NCBI GenBank assembly: GCA_027579435.1
Contig: JANBPK010000006.1
Coordinates: 83,025 to 147,024, forward strand
Source of the DNA: Candolleomyces eurysporus
Lineage: Eukaryota > Basidiomycota > Agaricomycetes > Agaricales > Psathyrellaceae
Length of the DNA stretch: 64,000 bases
Direction: 5' to 3'
Shown here: piece after piece, positions 21,473 to 32,467 of the stretch
Layout of the letters: each line of letters opens with the position of its first letter
How positions within the stretch are numbered: position 1 is the first letter of the stretch
The notes under the pieces: model-generated
What the model saw: only the letters and a program-made list of their open reading frames with translations
What the model was told of the DNA's origin: nothing
The model's database searches: none
Translations under genes and position numbers: made by a program

Positions 21473-24357
21473 ATGTTAGCGAGGAGTGGCAGAGCGGTGC
21501 GCAAGAACCCTCAGTGCCTTGTTCCTCGGGACAGTATAGATGTCAGTTGTATTTCAGTTTCAAGATCGCAAGCACTTGAAGAAACCTTACAGACTCGTCG
21601 CAGGCCTGTATAGGCAAAATACATTCAAAGTGGATGTTGACTCTAAATCAATCGAGAAATAGCTCCTGACTGCCACGGAAAGAGGTTCGTGACAGCTTGC
21701 CATTATTTAAGTGAGAGGAGGATATAGTTGGGTCTGAGTCAGACTAATCACTCACTCTATCGCATCTTTTTCTCCCCATTTCACCCCAGTGCTTCAGTTA
21801 AATGTGAATCTCAGTACCTTGCGCCGCACTTATGAATGCGCGGCCACAAGGTTAATTTGACCAACCGGTCCTAGTTTGGGCTATAGGTCATTCGCCGCCT
21901 TGAGCTTAAACACCCGTCTTCCTTTGCAGCTTCTGGGTGCATCAAGGGATTCACCTTGCCTCGATAGGACATCGAGAGGTTAATATGGCAATGTTCGGGC
22001 AGAGACGAGAGCGACTTGCATCAATGGTATATGTGTTCCCCGTAATCACTGAACTACTCAATCTGATTTCCTTGTTTACTCAAGCTGTCTGCGATACCTG
22101 GCAGTGTTCGCATTTTCGGGGCTATCTCTGCCAACTAAAGCTGACCTTGAAGTTTCTTGCAGCTCTTGGACGCGGCAAGATCAGTTAGCCATCACCGTCA
22201 CATGGAACCCATCTTCCAGCTTGCTGAAGCAATCTCTCCATACAATTACAGTCCGGAAGTTCTCAAAGTATTCCTGTATCATCTCAGAGACGACCCAAAT
22301 ACCCTTCCAGCCCACGTCGTATCGACTAGAATCGGTACTGCCCGTTTCTGTGCTACCCAGGGATTGTGCCGCTCCATCCAAAACTGCCCCGCGAGCACTA
22401 ACTCTCCAGTGCGACAAGCAACCATGCACGAACTTCTTTTGCACTACGAACAGATTTTGGCATGGTTCGAATTCTTGCTGTCGAGTCCGCTGGTGGAAAA
22501 GGCATCAAAAGACTACCAATTCGACCTCAGGAATCCAACTCAGATTTGCATGATCTTGACATTGCTGTTGGGCAGTGATGATCGATTACAAGCAGCCATG
22601 ACGTCATCATATTCATTGTCCAACGTGTTCCTTGCCGCATGGAATCTACGTGACCCCAAAGGAGAACCTTACGTCTCATTCGAAGGATTTGTCGACAGGT
22701 GCCTTATTGTGACCCTGTTACTCAACCTTGCAGACATTCCTTCCGGCCAACAGAGGCTTTACGAAACCCTCTCCGACATAAACTCTGATTGCGACAGGCT
22801 TCAAGATTCATGCATTGAAAGCGCCATTGCACGCCTCGAATGTATCAAGAAACTCGATAGGAAGGCGATTACAGTGCAGCTGCAAGCTGGCAGACCGACC
22901 AATTTTCCTTCCCCGGTGGACGCGTCCCTACGGTACATTCAGATGCTCGACTGGGGGGTCGTCGTCCTCACCCGGAACCCAGTGATGCGAAGCAAGCTTT
23001 TCAAGTCCAACTATCCCAGAGTGCTTATGGAGGCCCTGGAAACTTGGCTAGTCAAGCGAAGCTATAGGACAGCGGACCGTAAATATCGTTGGACAGGGTG
23101 GCAGACCGTATCCGAGGCCCTTCGCAGTCATCTAGAGGAGAAGGAGGACAATAGTCTCAAGCCATGGCGACAACAGGCCGACATGGCAAAGACCGTCTTG
23201 CTTAAGATGGTCGAGGGTGGTCTGGTGTCTATCCTTGCTGATGCCCTCGAGTCGTGCTCTTCGGACACTGATCGTTCAGGATGGGACCCCATCGCCACCG
23301 CTCTGACGTTGTTCAAGGCGCATTTCACTTATCCATCTGTGATGTGTAAAGTTGCAGCTGCGCTGAGAGACTTGCGCGGGGATAATTTTCACGATGTGGG
23401 GTTCCTGCATGGGAATGGGAATGAAATGTATTGGACTCCGCTGTGCACCGATATTGCACTTGGAAGGCATGCCGTGCTCAATGAACCGAAACTGATTTCC
23501 TTATGTGATAACCTCAAGGTAGGCTGACGTCCTCTCCCTAGAGCGATGACCCTCACATAAAGAGACATTTTTAGTGCGCAGTCGCCAGCAAGAGGACTGA
23601 GAGGCCAAAAATGTGCTCCGGCTGCCAGGCGGTCCTTTACTGCTCCAAATCATGCCAGCGAGAGGATTGGAAAGAGCGGCACCGCGGGGAATGTAAATTT
23701 GCAGGAGCAGATTACAAGGGTAAGCCTCCTCTATGAGAACTTCCCTCGCACCATATTTGATTCAAACTAAATTCGATTTTTGTTGGTTCAACAGTCCTCG
23801 CTTTCGACAAGACGAAGTACCCACATAGTTTACGGTCCTTCCATACCGTTTTAACTTTCCAAAAAGCGAATAACTCTCTTCAAAAATACTCAGAAACCTC
23901 CCCAGCTGGACCACCCCTCATATTTACGATGGACACATGGAACTTCATACCTTTCACGTACAAGGAATATCCATATTTCCATCGCCTCCAAACGAACCAT
24001 AATGACGAAGGTTTAGACTCAAGTCCCAGCTCAGAGCCACCGTCAGCAAGGCATTATTTCGACGGGCGGGTGAAGAAATTATTGCAGGAGTACGCTCAAG
24101 ATGGTAGGGCCCGCAAGGGCATCCGGATAGCGGAAGGAATTTACAAGTTTGGGGACCGAGAAGTGTTCACCATGGTTAAGATGCAATCCGAATCCGAGTG
24201 CGCCAATACAGAGGGACCGTACAGGCTTATATCTTCGGTCTCTAGGATTGGGTGAGTAATTCATGCAGTCTGCTTTTTGCCGGTTCCACGACTGATTAAA
24301 ATATACACTAGACCGTTGCGACCTCAGCCCGCGAGGCCTATGGCAATCAATCCCTAG
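21473..24357 (+). CDS. MYND-type zinc-finger protein (paralog A)
   Basis: The main exon begins after a splice acceptor at about 22160 (LLDAARSVSHHRHMEPIFQL) and runs to 23519 as a helical repeat-like body, ending CDNLK. The next exon opens with CAVASKRTERPK then MCSGCQAVLYCSKSCQREDW and KERHRGEC, an intact MYND finger (C-x2-C-x4-YC-x3-C...H-x3-C), with the first pair split by an intron as CDNLK|C. A further exon carries VLAFDKTKYPHSLRSFHTV and ends after one more intron at 24357. MYND fingers bind short proline-rich peptides, and the family is expanded in Agaricomycetes with unknown roles. The start is uncertain: ATG 21473 opens a small exon (MLARSGRAVRKNP) aligned with one in paralog B, but the junction from it to 22160 is not resolved. 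ATG 22202 is an alternative. Confidence 0.75.
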
Positions 24358-24797
24358 TATCATGACTCGGAAGAAGGGTCGGCCTGTTTGGACGTATGCT
24401 ACATTTGTTCAACCCTATGCAAATTCTATACTTACACCGAACCGCCAAGGGAATCTTTCTCCAACATTAGTCTAACTCCTAGCCTCTCAAGCTTGATACA
24501 TCCTCTATAAATTGTTGTTAGCTCCTAAAATGGTGTCACCTGTCGACTCCTGGTTGCCAATCTTTGAACCGAAAGTCAAGGCACCTGTCCATAAGTTTAA
24601 ATAGGATTTGACGGCCTCCGAGTAAGAGCATGATGCTTATCGCTCGCCAAAATCATATAAGGGCGCAAGCCTGATGCCATTAAGTTGCCGTGTCCTTCTG
24701 TTATACGTCAAGCACTCTATTCCCTTGTGAGTCAACCCAAAGCTGAACATTCTTCAAATTCTGAAATTCCAGCGTCTGAAGCGCCCAGGTGTACGAA
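24358..24797. other. intergenic between MYND A and F-box A
   Basis: No gene. It holds the 3' UTR of the MYND gene and the promoter of the F-box gene. Confidence 0.5.
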
Positions 24798-26211
24798 ATG
24801 CTCCAGCGCCTTCGCCAACGCTTCAAATCTTCTCTCAGAAATGTCGTCCACGTCCCATGGAGCCTTCCCCTACCGGAAGACATTTTCCGTCTCCTTGTAG
24901 AGGAATACCTCGAGTTCGACAGTCCCACTATCAAGAGCCTGTCGTTGACCTGCAAAGCATTTGCTTTGTTCTGCCGACAGTACATATTCCGGGAGGTCTG
25001 TATTGGCACTCCCCCCAATTCCCCCAATCGCGACAAACCTCGACCTACTCTTTTGGACATCAAGAAGGCTGTTGAGCGCTCTCCTTACATTCTGGATTTT
25101 ATCCAAGTTCTACGGATTCATGATCCTTCCCAAGGCGTCGAACTTTCCGAACACAAGAAATCCGGGACCCCAACCTTGAGTAGAGAAGGGAAAGCCCTGC
25201 TGTACATTCTCCTTCGGGTCAAGCATCTCAAGGTGCTCGAGCTCCCGCACCTGCGCAACGGTCACAAGTGGTCCAATCTACCCTCGAACTTGCAGGATGC
25301 AATATGCGCCGTATTTCGACTGAACTCATTGGAAGAAGTGTCGATCACAAATTATTTTCCTTTGGAGCTCGTCCGTTGGTGCACAGCACTGAGGACATTG
25401 GAGTACAGAGCACACAGTGATAATTTCGAGGAGCGGCTTTCACCCGTCCATCGGCCACCGAATCCTCCGATACCTGTTCAACATCTCTTGCTTCAAGATC
25501 CTTGTGAATTTGGGCGACTGGTTCCTTACCTCTCAGGGCCATCCTCCCCGGTCGACCTCAGCATGTTGAAGACGCTCACGTATTTCGGCAACAAGGCGCC
25601 TGTACAGCTCGCGAAAATATTCAATCTCTCAGCTTCTACGCTGGAGTCTTTGAAGATATTCGTGCAGACAAATAGTGAGGGCTTTAACCATATTAAAAAT
25701 AAACCCATATTCACTCGTAAACTCCATAGTATCGAATCCGAACGTCGACTTCAGCATGCTTTCCCAACTCAAACACATAACATTGACAATCGACAGGCAA
25801 ACTACCGGAAGGTACGGATTCGATTGGATGCCTCGCAGCCTCAAATCGTTTGAGAACGCAACCGCATGCAAGCTAGAATCAGTAGAACTCATCATCAGAT
25901 CGGGAAGGGATTTTGCAACTAATATGGAGGAAGGCGACTGGCGCTCCGTCGACAATGTTTTACAACAAATATCGAGGAAGTTTGGCACTCTCCGGTCTCT
26001 CCGAGTTGTTTGCCACGTGGAGAAGAAGGCATGGGCCTCGTTCCCTCCGTCGAATCCAGATCCCAGGTGGAGTCATGTAGAGGATCTCATCCGCAGGCGC
26101 GTCGATTTGAGCGGCCGTTCAAATTTGTATACGGTAGAGGTAGCTCGGGTCGAGGATAATGTTCGTCGATGGACATATGTTCCTTCGATGGGTCGCATTT
26201 CTCAGTTCTAA
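24798..26211 (+). CDS. F-box protein (paralog A)
   Basis: The protein starts MLQRLRQRFKSSLRNVVHVP and continues into an F-box-like motif: SLPLPEDIFRLLVEEYLEFD, then TIKSLSLTCKAFALFCRQYI. Such motifs bind Skp1 and make the protein a substrate adaptor of an SCF ubiquitin ligase. The rest is a leucine-rich, irregular-repeat body (KVLELPHLRNG, LNSLEEVSITNYFPLELVRW, LRTLEYR). A 55-nt intron (GTGAGG...CATAG, about 25673-25727) joins QTN to SNPNVDFSMLSQLKHITLTI. The stop is at 26209. The open frame extends upstream of 24798, but that ATG is the first one. The target is unknown. The gene is tail-to-tail with paralog B, which shares the F-box and layout. Confidence 0.7.
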
Positions 26212-26535
26212 AAATTTGTTATGTCCTCATCTTTTTGTCAGTGATTCCATAGCCATAGAATGTTAATTGAATTACCGAGCCCAAGTCGAAATGGCTCGCA
26301 TCTCGTTATAATTAGTTTCTACTGCTNCCCCCGCGTACCCCACCGAATTCAAAGTCGGCTGCGACTGCAGGTCCCTGTTGCAAGCTTTGCGACATTCGAA
26401 GCTGGGACCAAGCCCGAAATGGTTTGTCCTCGACGGCAATGGTCAAAGGTCTAAAGCCTCTTCGGTCCAGATGCTGGAGAAACCGGCCGAAAGCCGATGG
26501 CGCATACGAGGTTGAGATCGAATAAATCCTTAAAT
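26212..26535. other. short 3' intergenic between convergent F-box paralogs
   Basis: 324 bp with one ambiguous base (26327, beside a C run). A minus-strand open frame extends through part of it with no motif. It probably holds the 3' UTRs of both genes. Confidence 0.4.
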
Positions 26536-27910
26536 TTACTTCCATAGATCGTACGCATTTTTCACTTCCGTTTGAAGTACACCACGACGAAGGGAAGGCA
26601 GCTTGGCCGACAACCGCTTTCCAAAATTGTGTATCCGGTACCAGTCCATCTCCAACGGATACCTCGCGTAACCAACAACCCGCAGTTCCTCGAGTCTTGG
26701 CCAACGTCGTTGAAGCAGCTTGTCAATCTGTGTCCAATCGCAGTCGAAGATGTGCTGCATGTCATCGTATCGGAAGCTGAGTTCGATCGTGCGTAGACGG
26801 GTCGAGGGTCGCAGGCTGGACAATATCTGGAAAACCCACTCGAGGGCTGCTGGGTTCTTCCCGAATAGCTCTTCGCTGATTCCGATGCTCTCCAAACGCG
26901 AGAACCCTTTCAGCGAGAGTAGACATGGGCCTACACGGAAGATGTTAGGAAGAATTGGTCGAGAAGGCTCAAAGGACCGAATCTCAAGACGTACCTTGAT
27001 CGCTTATTGGGTGAGTGAGTAGTATCGTTAACGACGAAATAGATCGCAGAGTCATGGGCGGTAGGGCTTGAATGACATCTTGGACCATAGATCTCTGCGC
27101 CCCGAAGGTGAGACTGGCCAAATTGTGGTGTCGGAGGGAAGAGGTTTCGGAGAAAAGTTGCATGAGATGGGCCGGATCGGTCCGTTGTAGAACCAAGCGC
27201 CGGGGCGCAATCGTGGCCATCTTGGTAGGCGTGGAATGTCGTATTGGTACTCTGGCATCACCCCGAACCTCGAGGGTCTCGAGGCCGCGGCAGTGGCTAA
27301 TCAAATGGAGGGGGACCTCGATGCCGCTCAACGCGAGCTCACGAAGAGTAGGTAGCTTGAGAGCATGGACGATCGCTCGTTTGAGGGGCTTCGGGATTTT
27401 CTCCCAATCTCCTTGCATGCTAAGGTGTAGCCGATGGAGAGCCTTCCAAGGCTGCTTGAGGATGGTTTGCAGTGCCACCTGCGATTTCGTCATATGCTTG
27501 GGTCCCTCGCCGGGGAGTACCGTGTAATGTTTGTCCAAGAGTTTAAGTTCCTGGGCAAGCTCCAATATTCGGGAGTCCTCCTCGATTACGGAAGCAAAGC
27601 GTTTGAAGGGGCTGCTCTTGCGTTCATATCGGATGGTGGAGACGGTGACGACCTGCAAGATGGTCCTTTGACAATAGAGAGCTAGCGCTTTGCATGAAAG
27701 CGACAAACTCCTCAACGTCTCTATGTCGCGAGAAAGGTAGGTGTCGATGATGGAATATACGACGTCTTCTGGCAGTGGGAGCCTCCACACAGCAGCTTCT
27801 GCTTCCTTCCAGAAACTTCGCCCCCTGACGAAACTTTGTGCTTCCCGGATCGCGTCCTTGAGCCCTCGTTTATGGTCTCCGGCAAAATCGCGTAGAAGGG
27901 CAATGGGCAT
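26536..27910 (-). CDS. F-box protein (paralog B)
   Basis: From the ATG at 27910 (MPIALLRDFAGDHKRGLKDA) the protein reaches WRLPLPEDVVYSIIDTYLSR, then ETLRSLSLSCKALALYCQRT, an F-box clearly related to that of paralog A. The C-terminal body is leucine-rich (LPTLRELALSGIEVPLHLIS, CRGLETLEVRG). A GTACGT...GTGTAG intron at about 26931-26993 joins SDQ to GPCLLSLKGFSRLESIGISE, and the protein ends LWK-stop at 26536. Both paralogs have a single 3' intron. The frame is open upstream of 27910 but without an ATG. It shares a 333-bp upstream region with Hsp78. It is probably an SCF adaptor with an unknown target. Confidence 0.7.
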
Positions 27911-28243
27911 GGGGGTGTGGGTGGAAACTGAGGATGCTGGGGTGGTTGTGCAAGTTGAAAGAAAGAAACAAGGCCTCCATGGCGCTGAGGTCGTGCTGTT
28001 AGGGTGTCCAAGACGAGCCAAGAACAGTTGCACCGTTCCAGATTGCTTGGCGTGGGGAGCGTGTACAAGCGCCCATGTGGGCAAAGCTGGGCAAGCTGAG
28101 TCAAATACGACCAAAGACCGGAATTTACTGGAACGTTGCCGAAACTGCCGCCGGCTCCGTCATAAGTAGCCGCAGTTCTGCTTCCGTCTCATCACCCCAG
28201 TCTCGACGAAGAAGACGACGGCGACGACGACGACGACGACGCG
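27911..28243. promoter_or_regulatory. bidirectional promoter F-box B / Hsp78 with GAC microsatellite
   Basis: 333 bp lie between divergent ATGs. A (GAC)n-type tract at about 28205-28241 ends directly at the Hsp78 start codon, so it lies in the 5' leader. GAA/TTC-like pieces (GGAATTTACTGGAAC, about 28121) only loosely resemble a heat-shock element, so I do not call one. Confidence 0.45.
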
Positions 28244-31200
28244 ATGCTCTCGAAGATCCCTAGAGCATGGGCGACAGCGGTGAAGTCTGTGCCTCAGCGG
28301 GCGATCCACACCGCTGGGCCGACTCCTGCATGGTATGCCCGTACCAGAACGCGAGGAGGGCCACTAATTGTCACTCCTTCTGCATGTGTGCCAGTCATGA
28401 AGCTGTTCTCGACGACTACACGAAGATACGCAAATGGTATGGGTCCAGGTGGCGGCGGCGGGGGAGGGGGGTTCCCAGGATTCAGTATGATGGGACAGAA
28501 GCCGCAGAAAGGTGAAACTCTGAAGGAGCATGTACGTCGGGCTCAAAATATGCTCAAAATCTTCTCTGACGATTGGAGCAGTCTGTAGATTTGACAGAGT
28601 TGGCGAGGCAAGGAAAGCTGGATCCAACTATTGGCCGTGACGAAGGTATGTTGCAGCTTGTGACACGGTCTTAGCACATTCCTGACTCTCTTTCGCAGAA
28701 ATACGCAGAACTATTCAAAGTTCGTGTCCAGATCTCAACGTTCGTATTGATGCTAACTCAAAATAGTCCTCTCTCGAAGGACTAAGTCCAACCCAGTTGT
28801 AAGTCTCCAGGCTACAGTATGTTTCGCTCGACACTAACGAGACTGCTTAGCTTATTGGTCCCCCTGGTGTTGGTAAGACAGCCATCGTGGAAGGCTTAGC
28901 CAGCCGAATTGTCGCAAAAGAAGTACCCGAGTCTCTTCAAAACAAACGTGTCCTGTCCGTCGACCTAGCCTCTATAGTTGCAGGGACTGGAATCCGTGGC
29001 CAGTTTGAAGAAAAGTTCAAGGCATTGATCAAGGATATTGAAGAAGAGGCGGGAAATGTCATCTGTTTCATTGACGAGATTCGTGAGTCCATCCCTGTGC
29101 AGCATCCACGCCTGACTGACACTCCCTTCAGATACATTGTTCAACATCGGAAAGGCGGAAGGCAGCATTGACGGTGGACAAATGATTAAGCCTGCTCTCG
29201 CACGAGGTCTCAGGCTTGTTGGTGCAACGACGCGTGAGTGCATGGAATTATCTCTCAAGTATCCTTGCTTACCTCTTCGCAGCCGACGAATATCGCAAGA
29301 CAATTGGCAAAGACGCGGCCCTCGAGCGTCGCTTCCAGCCTGTTACTATCGACGAGCCGACTGTCGGTGCCACCATCTCCATCTTGCGTGGGCTAAAACC
29401 ACGATACGAGGTTCACCATGGAGTGGAAATATCGGACGGCGCACTTGTTACCGGTATGTCGTTACTCCCACTGCTCTATCATCATCCTCACAGACCCGTA
29501 GCCGCCGTTTACGGTGCACGCTATGTTTCGGACAGGTTCTTGCCTGACAAGGCCATTGACCTCGTTGACGAGGCCGCGTCTGCTCTTAGACTCGCTCAAG
29601 AAAGCAAACCGGACGAGCTGGAAGCTCTCGACCGAGAGATCATGACTCTCCAGATTGAACTCGAGAGCTTGAAGAACGAGACGGATGTTTTCAGTGTTGA
29701 GCGGAGGGCCAAGGTCGAGTCGGACTTGAGGGCAAAGAGAGAGGAAGCTTCCAACTTGACGAATGTTTGGCAAGCAGGTGTGTACAATCCCGTATATTGC
29801 TATGCGTATCACTGACGTTTCACAGAACGCGCACGACTTGAACGAATCAAGGAAGCGAAGAAGAAACTCGAAGATGCCAAGTATCAACTGGAGGTCGCTC
29901 AGAGACACGGCCATTACGAGTTGGCTTCCCGTCTCCGGTATGCGACTATCCCGGATCTTGAAGCGCAGCTGCCCAAGGAAGGCGAAGCTGAACAGCAACC
30001 GGAGTCGCCCTTGGCAATGCTTCATGACCGAGTGACGTCGAATGACATCGCTCGAGTGGTGGCTAAGGCTACTGGCATTCCGGTGCAGAACCTGTTGAAG
30101 GGCGAACGAGATAAGCTGGTTCATGTGCGTTTGTCCCAGTTTTCTTGTTTGCTAGGCAGATTTAAACTCACTACCTCTCTAGATGGAGGACGCCCTCCGT
30201 TCTCGCGTTGTTGGACAAGACCATGTAGTTGAAGCTATCAGTGATGCTGTGCGAATTTCTCGTGCGGGCCTACAAGCACCCAATAGGCCTGTTGCGTCGT
30301 TCTTGTTCCTGGGACCAACTGGAGTTGGAAAGGTGGGTGTGACCGCTGCCGCTTTGTCATTCGGTGCTTATGTACTCGTTTTAGACCGAGCTCTGCAAGG
30401 CTTTGTCCCAGTTCCTGTTTGATGATGAACAGAGGGGACTGTGAGTATTGGATTACACCGATAGTGTCACGTATTACTGACGATTGCCTCCTCTTCCAGC
30501 ATCACTATCAACATGTCCGAGGTAGGCCACTTCTTGTAATTGGTTGTGATGCCGGCTTGCTCACATTGGTTGCGTGTAGTATCACGACAGGCACACGATT
30601 TCGCGGTTGATTGGAGCTGCCCCTGGTTATGTTGGTTTCGAGGAAGGCGGCCAATTGACCGAAGCTGTTCGAAGAAAGCCTTATGGTACGTCGTCCACTG
30701 TACGACCTGTCACAAATTACTCAGTTTACACCAACAGCCGTCATTTTGCTTGACGAGATGGAGAAGGCTCATAAGGACGTTGCGATGATTCTACTGCAAA
30801 TCCTTGACGAGGGTACGATCACCGACAGTCAAGGAAGGAAGGTCGACTTCAAGGTTTGTCCATTCCTTTCTTTCATCGTCACTTTACTCATATTTCGCCC
30901 AGAATACTATCATCTGCTTGACGAGCAATCTTGGCAGCGAGATCCTCGCTCATCCTACAGCATCGGAGCACGAAACGGGCGTCGTTACCGCAGAAGCAAA
31001 AGAAGAAGTCCTTCAACGAACGCAGGAGTACTTCCCACCTGAACTGCTGAACCGTCTGGATTCCATCCAAGTTTTCAACAAGCTCTCGAGGAAGTCGATT
31101 TTGGGTGTCGTTGACCTCCGTTTGAAGGATGTTGCTGAGAGGTTGAAGCCGAGACGGATCACGTTGGATGTGGATGCTGCTGCGAAGGATTGGCTCGCCA

Positions 31201-31527
31201 AGCATGGGTACTCAGACATTTATGGAGCTCGTGCGATTGCGAGAATTGTTAGGACGGATCTGCTGTTCCCGCTTGCTCAGAAGTTGTTGAAGGGGACTAT
31301 TCGGTAAGTTGTGATTTGTTGTCAACTGCTTGAGTGAATAGTTTCTGACTATTCCTTTCGGCTTCAGTGATGGGGATACGGTTCGGATTAGGGCGACGGA
31401 CGATGAGAAGTGTCTTGATATTCAGGATAATCATCCTCCTGATCCTTCGGTTGCGAAACCTCACTCGGAGGTTAATCCTGAAGATACGCCGCAGCTGACT
31501 GAGGAGGAGAAGAACCAGCCGATGTAG
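28244..31527 (+). CDS. HSP78: mitochondrial Hsp78 (ClpB/Hsp104-type disaggregase)
   Basis: This AAA+ hexamer extracts proteins from aggregates in the mitochondrial matrix together with mtHsp70. The N-terminus is a basic, Ser/Thr-rich transit sequence, then a Gly run ([16 protein letters not shown]). It lacks the long ClpB N-domain, as Hsp78 does. NBD1: [20 protein letters not shown], Walker A GPPGVGKT, pore-loop region [14 protein letters not shown], Walker B VICFIDEI split by an intron, and LERRFQPV. A middle domain follows with coiled-coil heptads ([20 protein letters not shown]). NBD2: [20 protein letters not shown] (intron inside Walker A), [60 protein letters not shown] and [11 protein letters not shown] short acidic tail ends at 31527. 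About a dozen short introns are present. All catalytic motifs are intact. Confidence 0.92.
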
Positions 31528-32467
31528 AAATTTTCTACACGTCGAAACTGGAGGGTTTGCTACATCCATTCGAAACGCTTTTAGTCTTCACCGTTACTCA
31601 ACCCAACTCTTTCTTCACACCGGCATTCATATGCAACCAAATTAGAGACTTGTTAGACATCACCACCACTCATTGTATACTATCACTTCATACGGATTTT
31701 TAGCCATCCTTCTGTAACTTTACTAACAATTTTTGTGTTACATTCTTTGTGTATTCGAGACGACTAATATTGAGGAGACTTGCTCGATAAAAGGGGGCGT
31801 AGTGTAAGCTCAAATTCGCCAAAATAATGTCTGTTCAGAAGTGCAGAATTCGACCCATCAAAGGAACCGTGACATACGTCCATCTACAAACACTATTCTC
31901 AACGAAAGCCAGCTGTACTGTATAGGAATTCAAACGGCGGCCTGAGATTGTCAAACCATATTTCCGCTTGTAGAGAAACTCTTTGACTTCCTCGGTGTAC
32001 AAATACAACTAACTGACAGCTCCTCACCCAGGACGGGGTTGGTGAACCGAGAGACACTTGTGTCAGGCTGAAAGATCATCTGAAAGATCAAAGATACGTA
32101 CCAAATACTTTCCCGCCCCAGTCGTTCGCATAATTCTGCAAGTAGCAAGTAATGTTTGTCATGAAACGGGAGTGAATACCCCCACATAAAGATCTTCTTC
32201 TCATTCTCGTTTTCCATGGACTCTTGGCGCCGTTGCGCGGAAACCAAAAGTGTGGCTTGGATAAAAAAGAAGCGGTGGTTCGAACGATCGCCCAGAATCT
32301 GGTATGATCAAATCCAATGGCAGGCGTCTAATTCATGGTTGTGTGGCCACACCACCCGGAGTCGGGGACCTGCATCACACCGGCGCCTCTACGATGACGA
32401 GGACTGTAACCCACCCTTACCCGTACCCGTCGTGAACACTAGAAATATTTCGGAGGTACCTCATATA
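31528..32467. other. intergenic, no gene supported
   Basis: The left part is the Hsp78 3' UTR. A minus-strand frame at 31951-32247 (98 codons, containing HYLLLAELCERLGRESIWYV) has no recognised motif. It could be a decayed exon or chance. Confidence 0.35.

Noticed and set aside
28121..28140. Heat-shock element upstream of Hsp78
   Set aside because: Only two GAA units with wrong spacing; it does not meet the nGAAnnTTCnnGAAn pattern.
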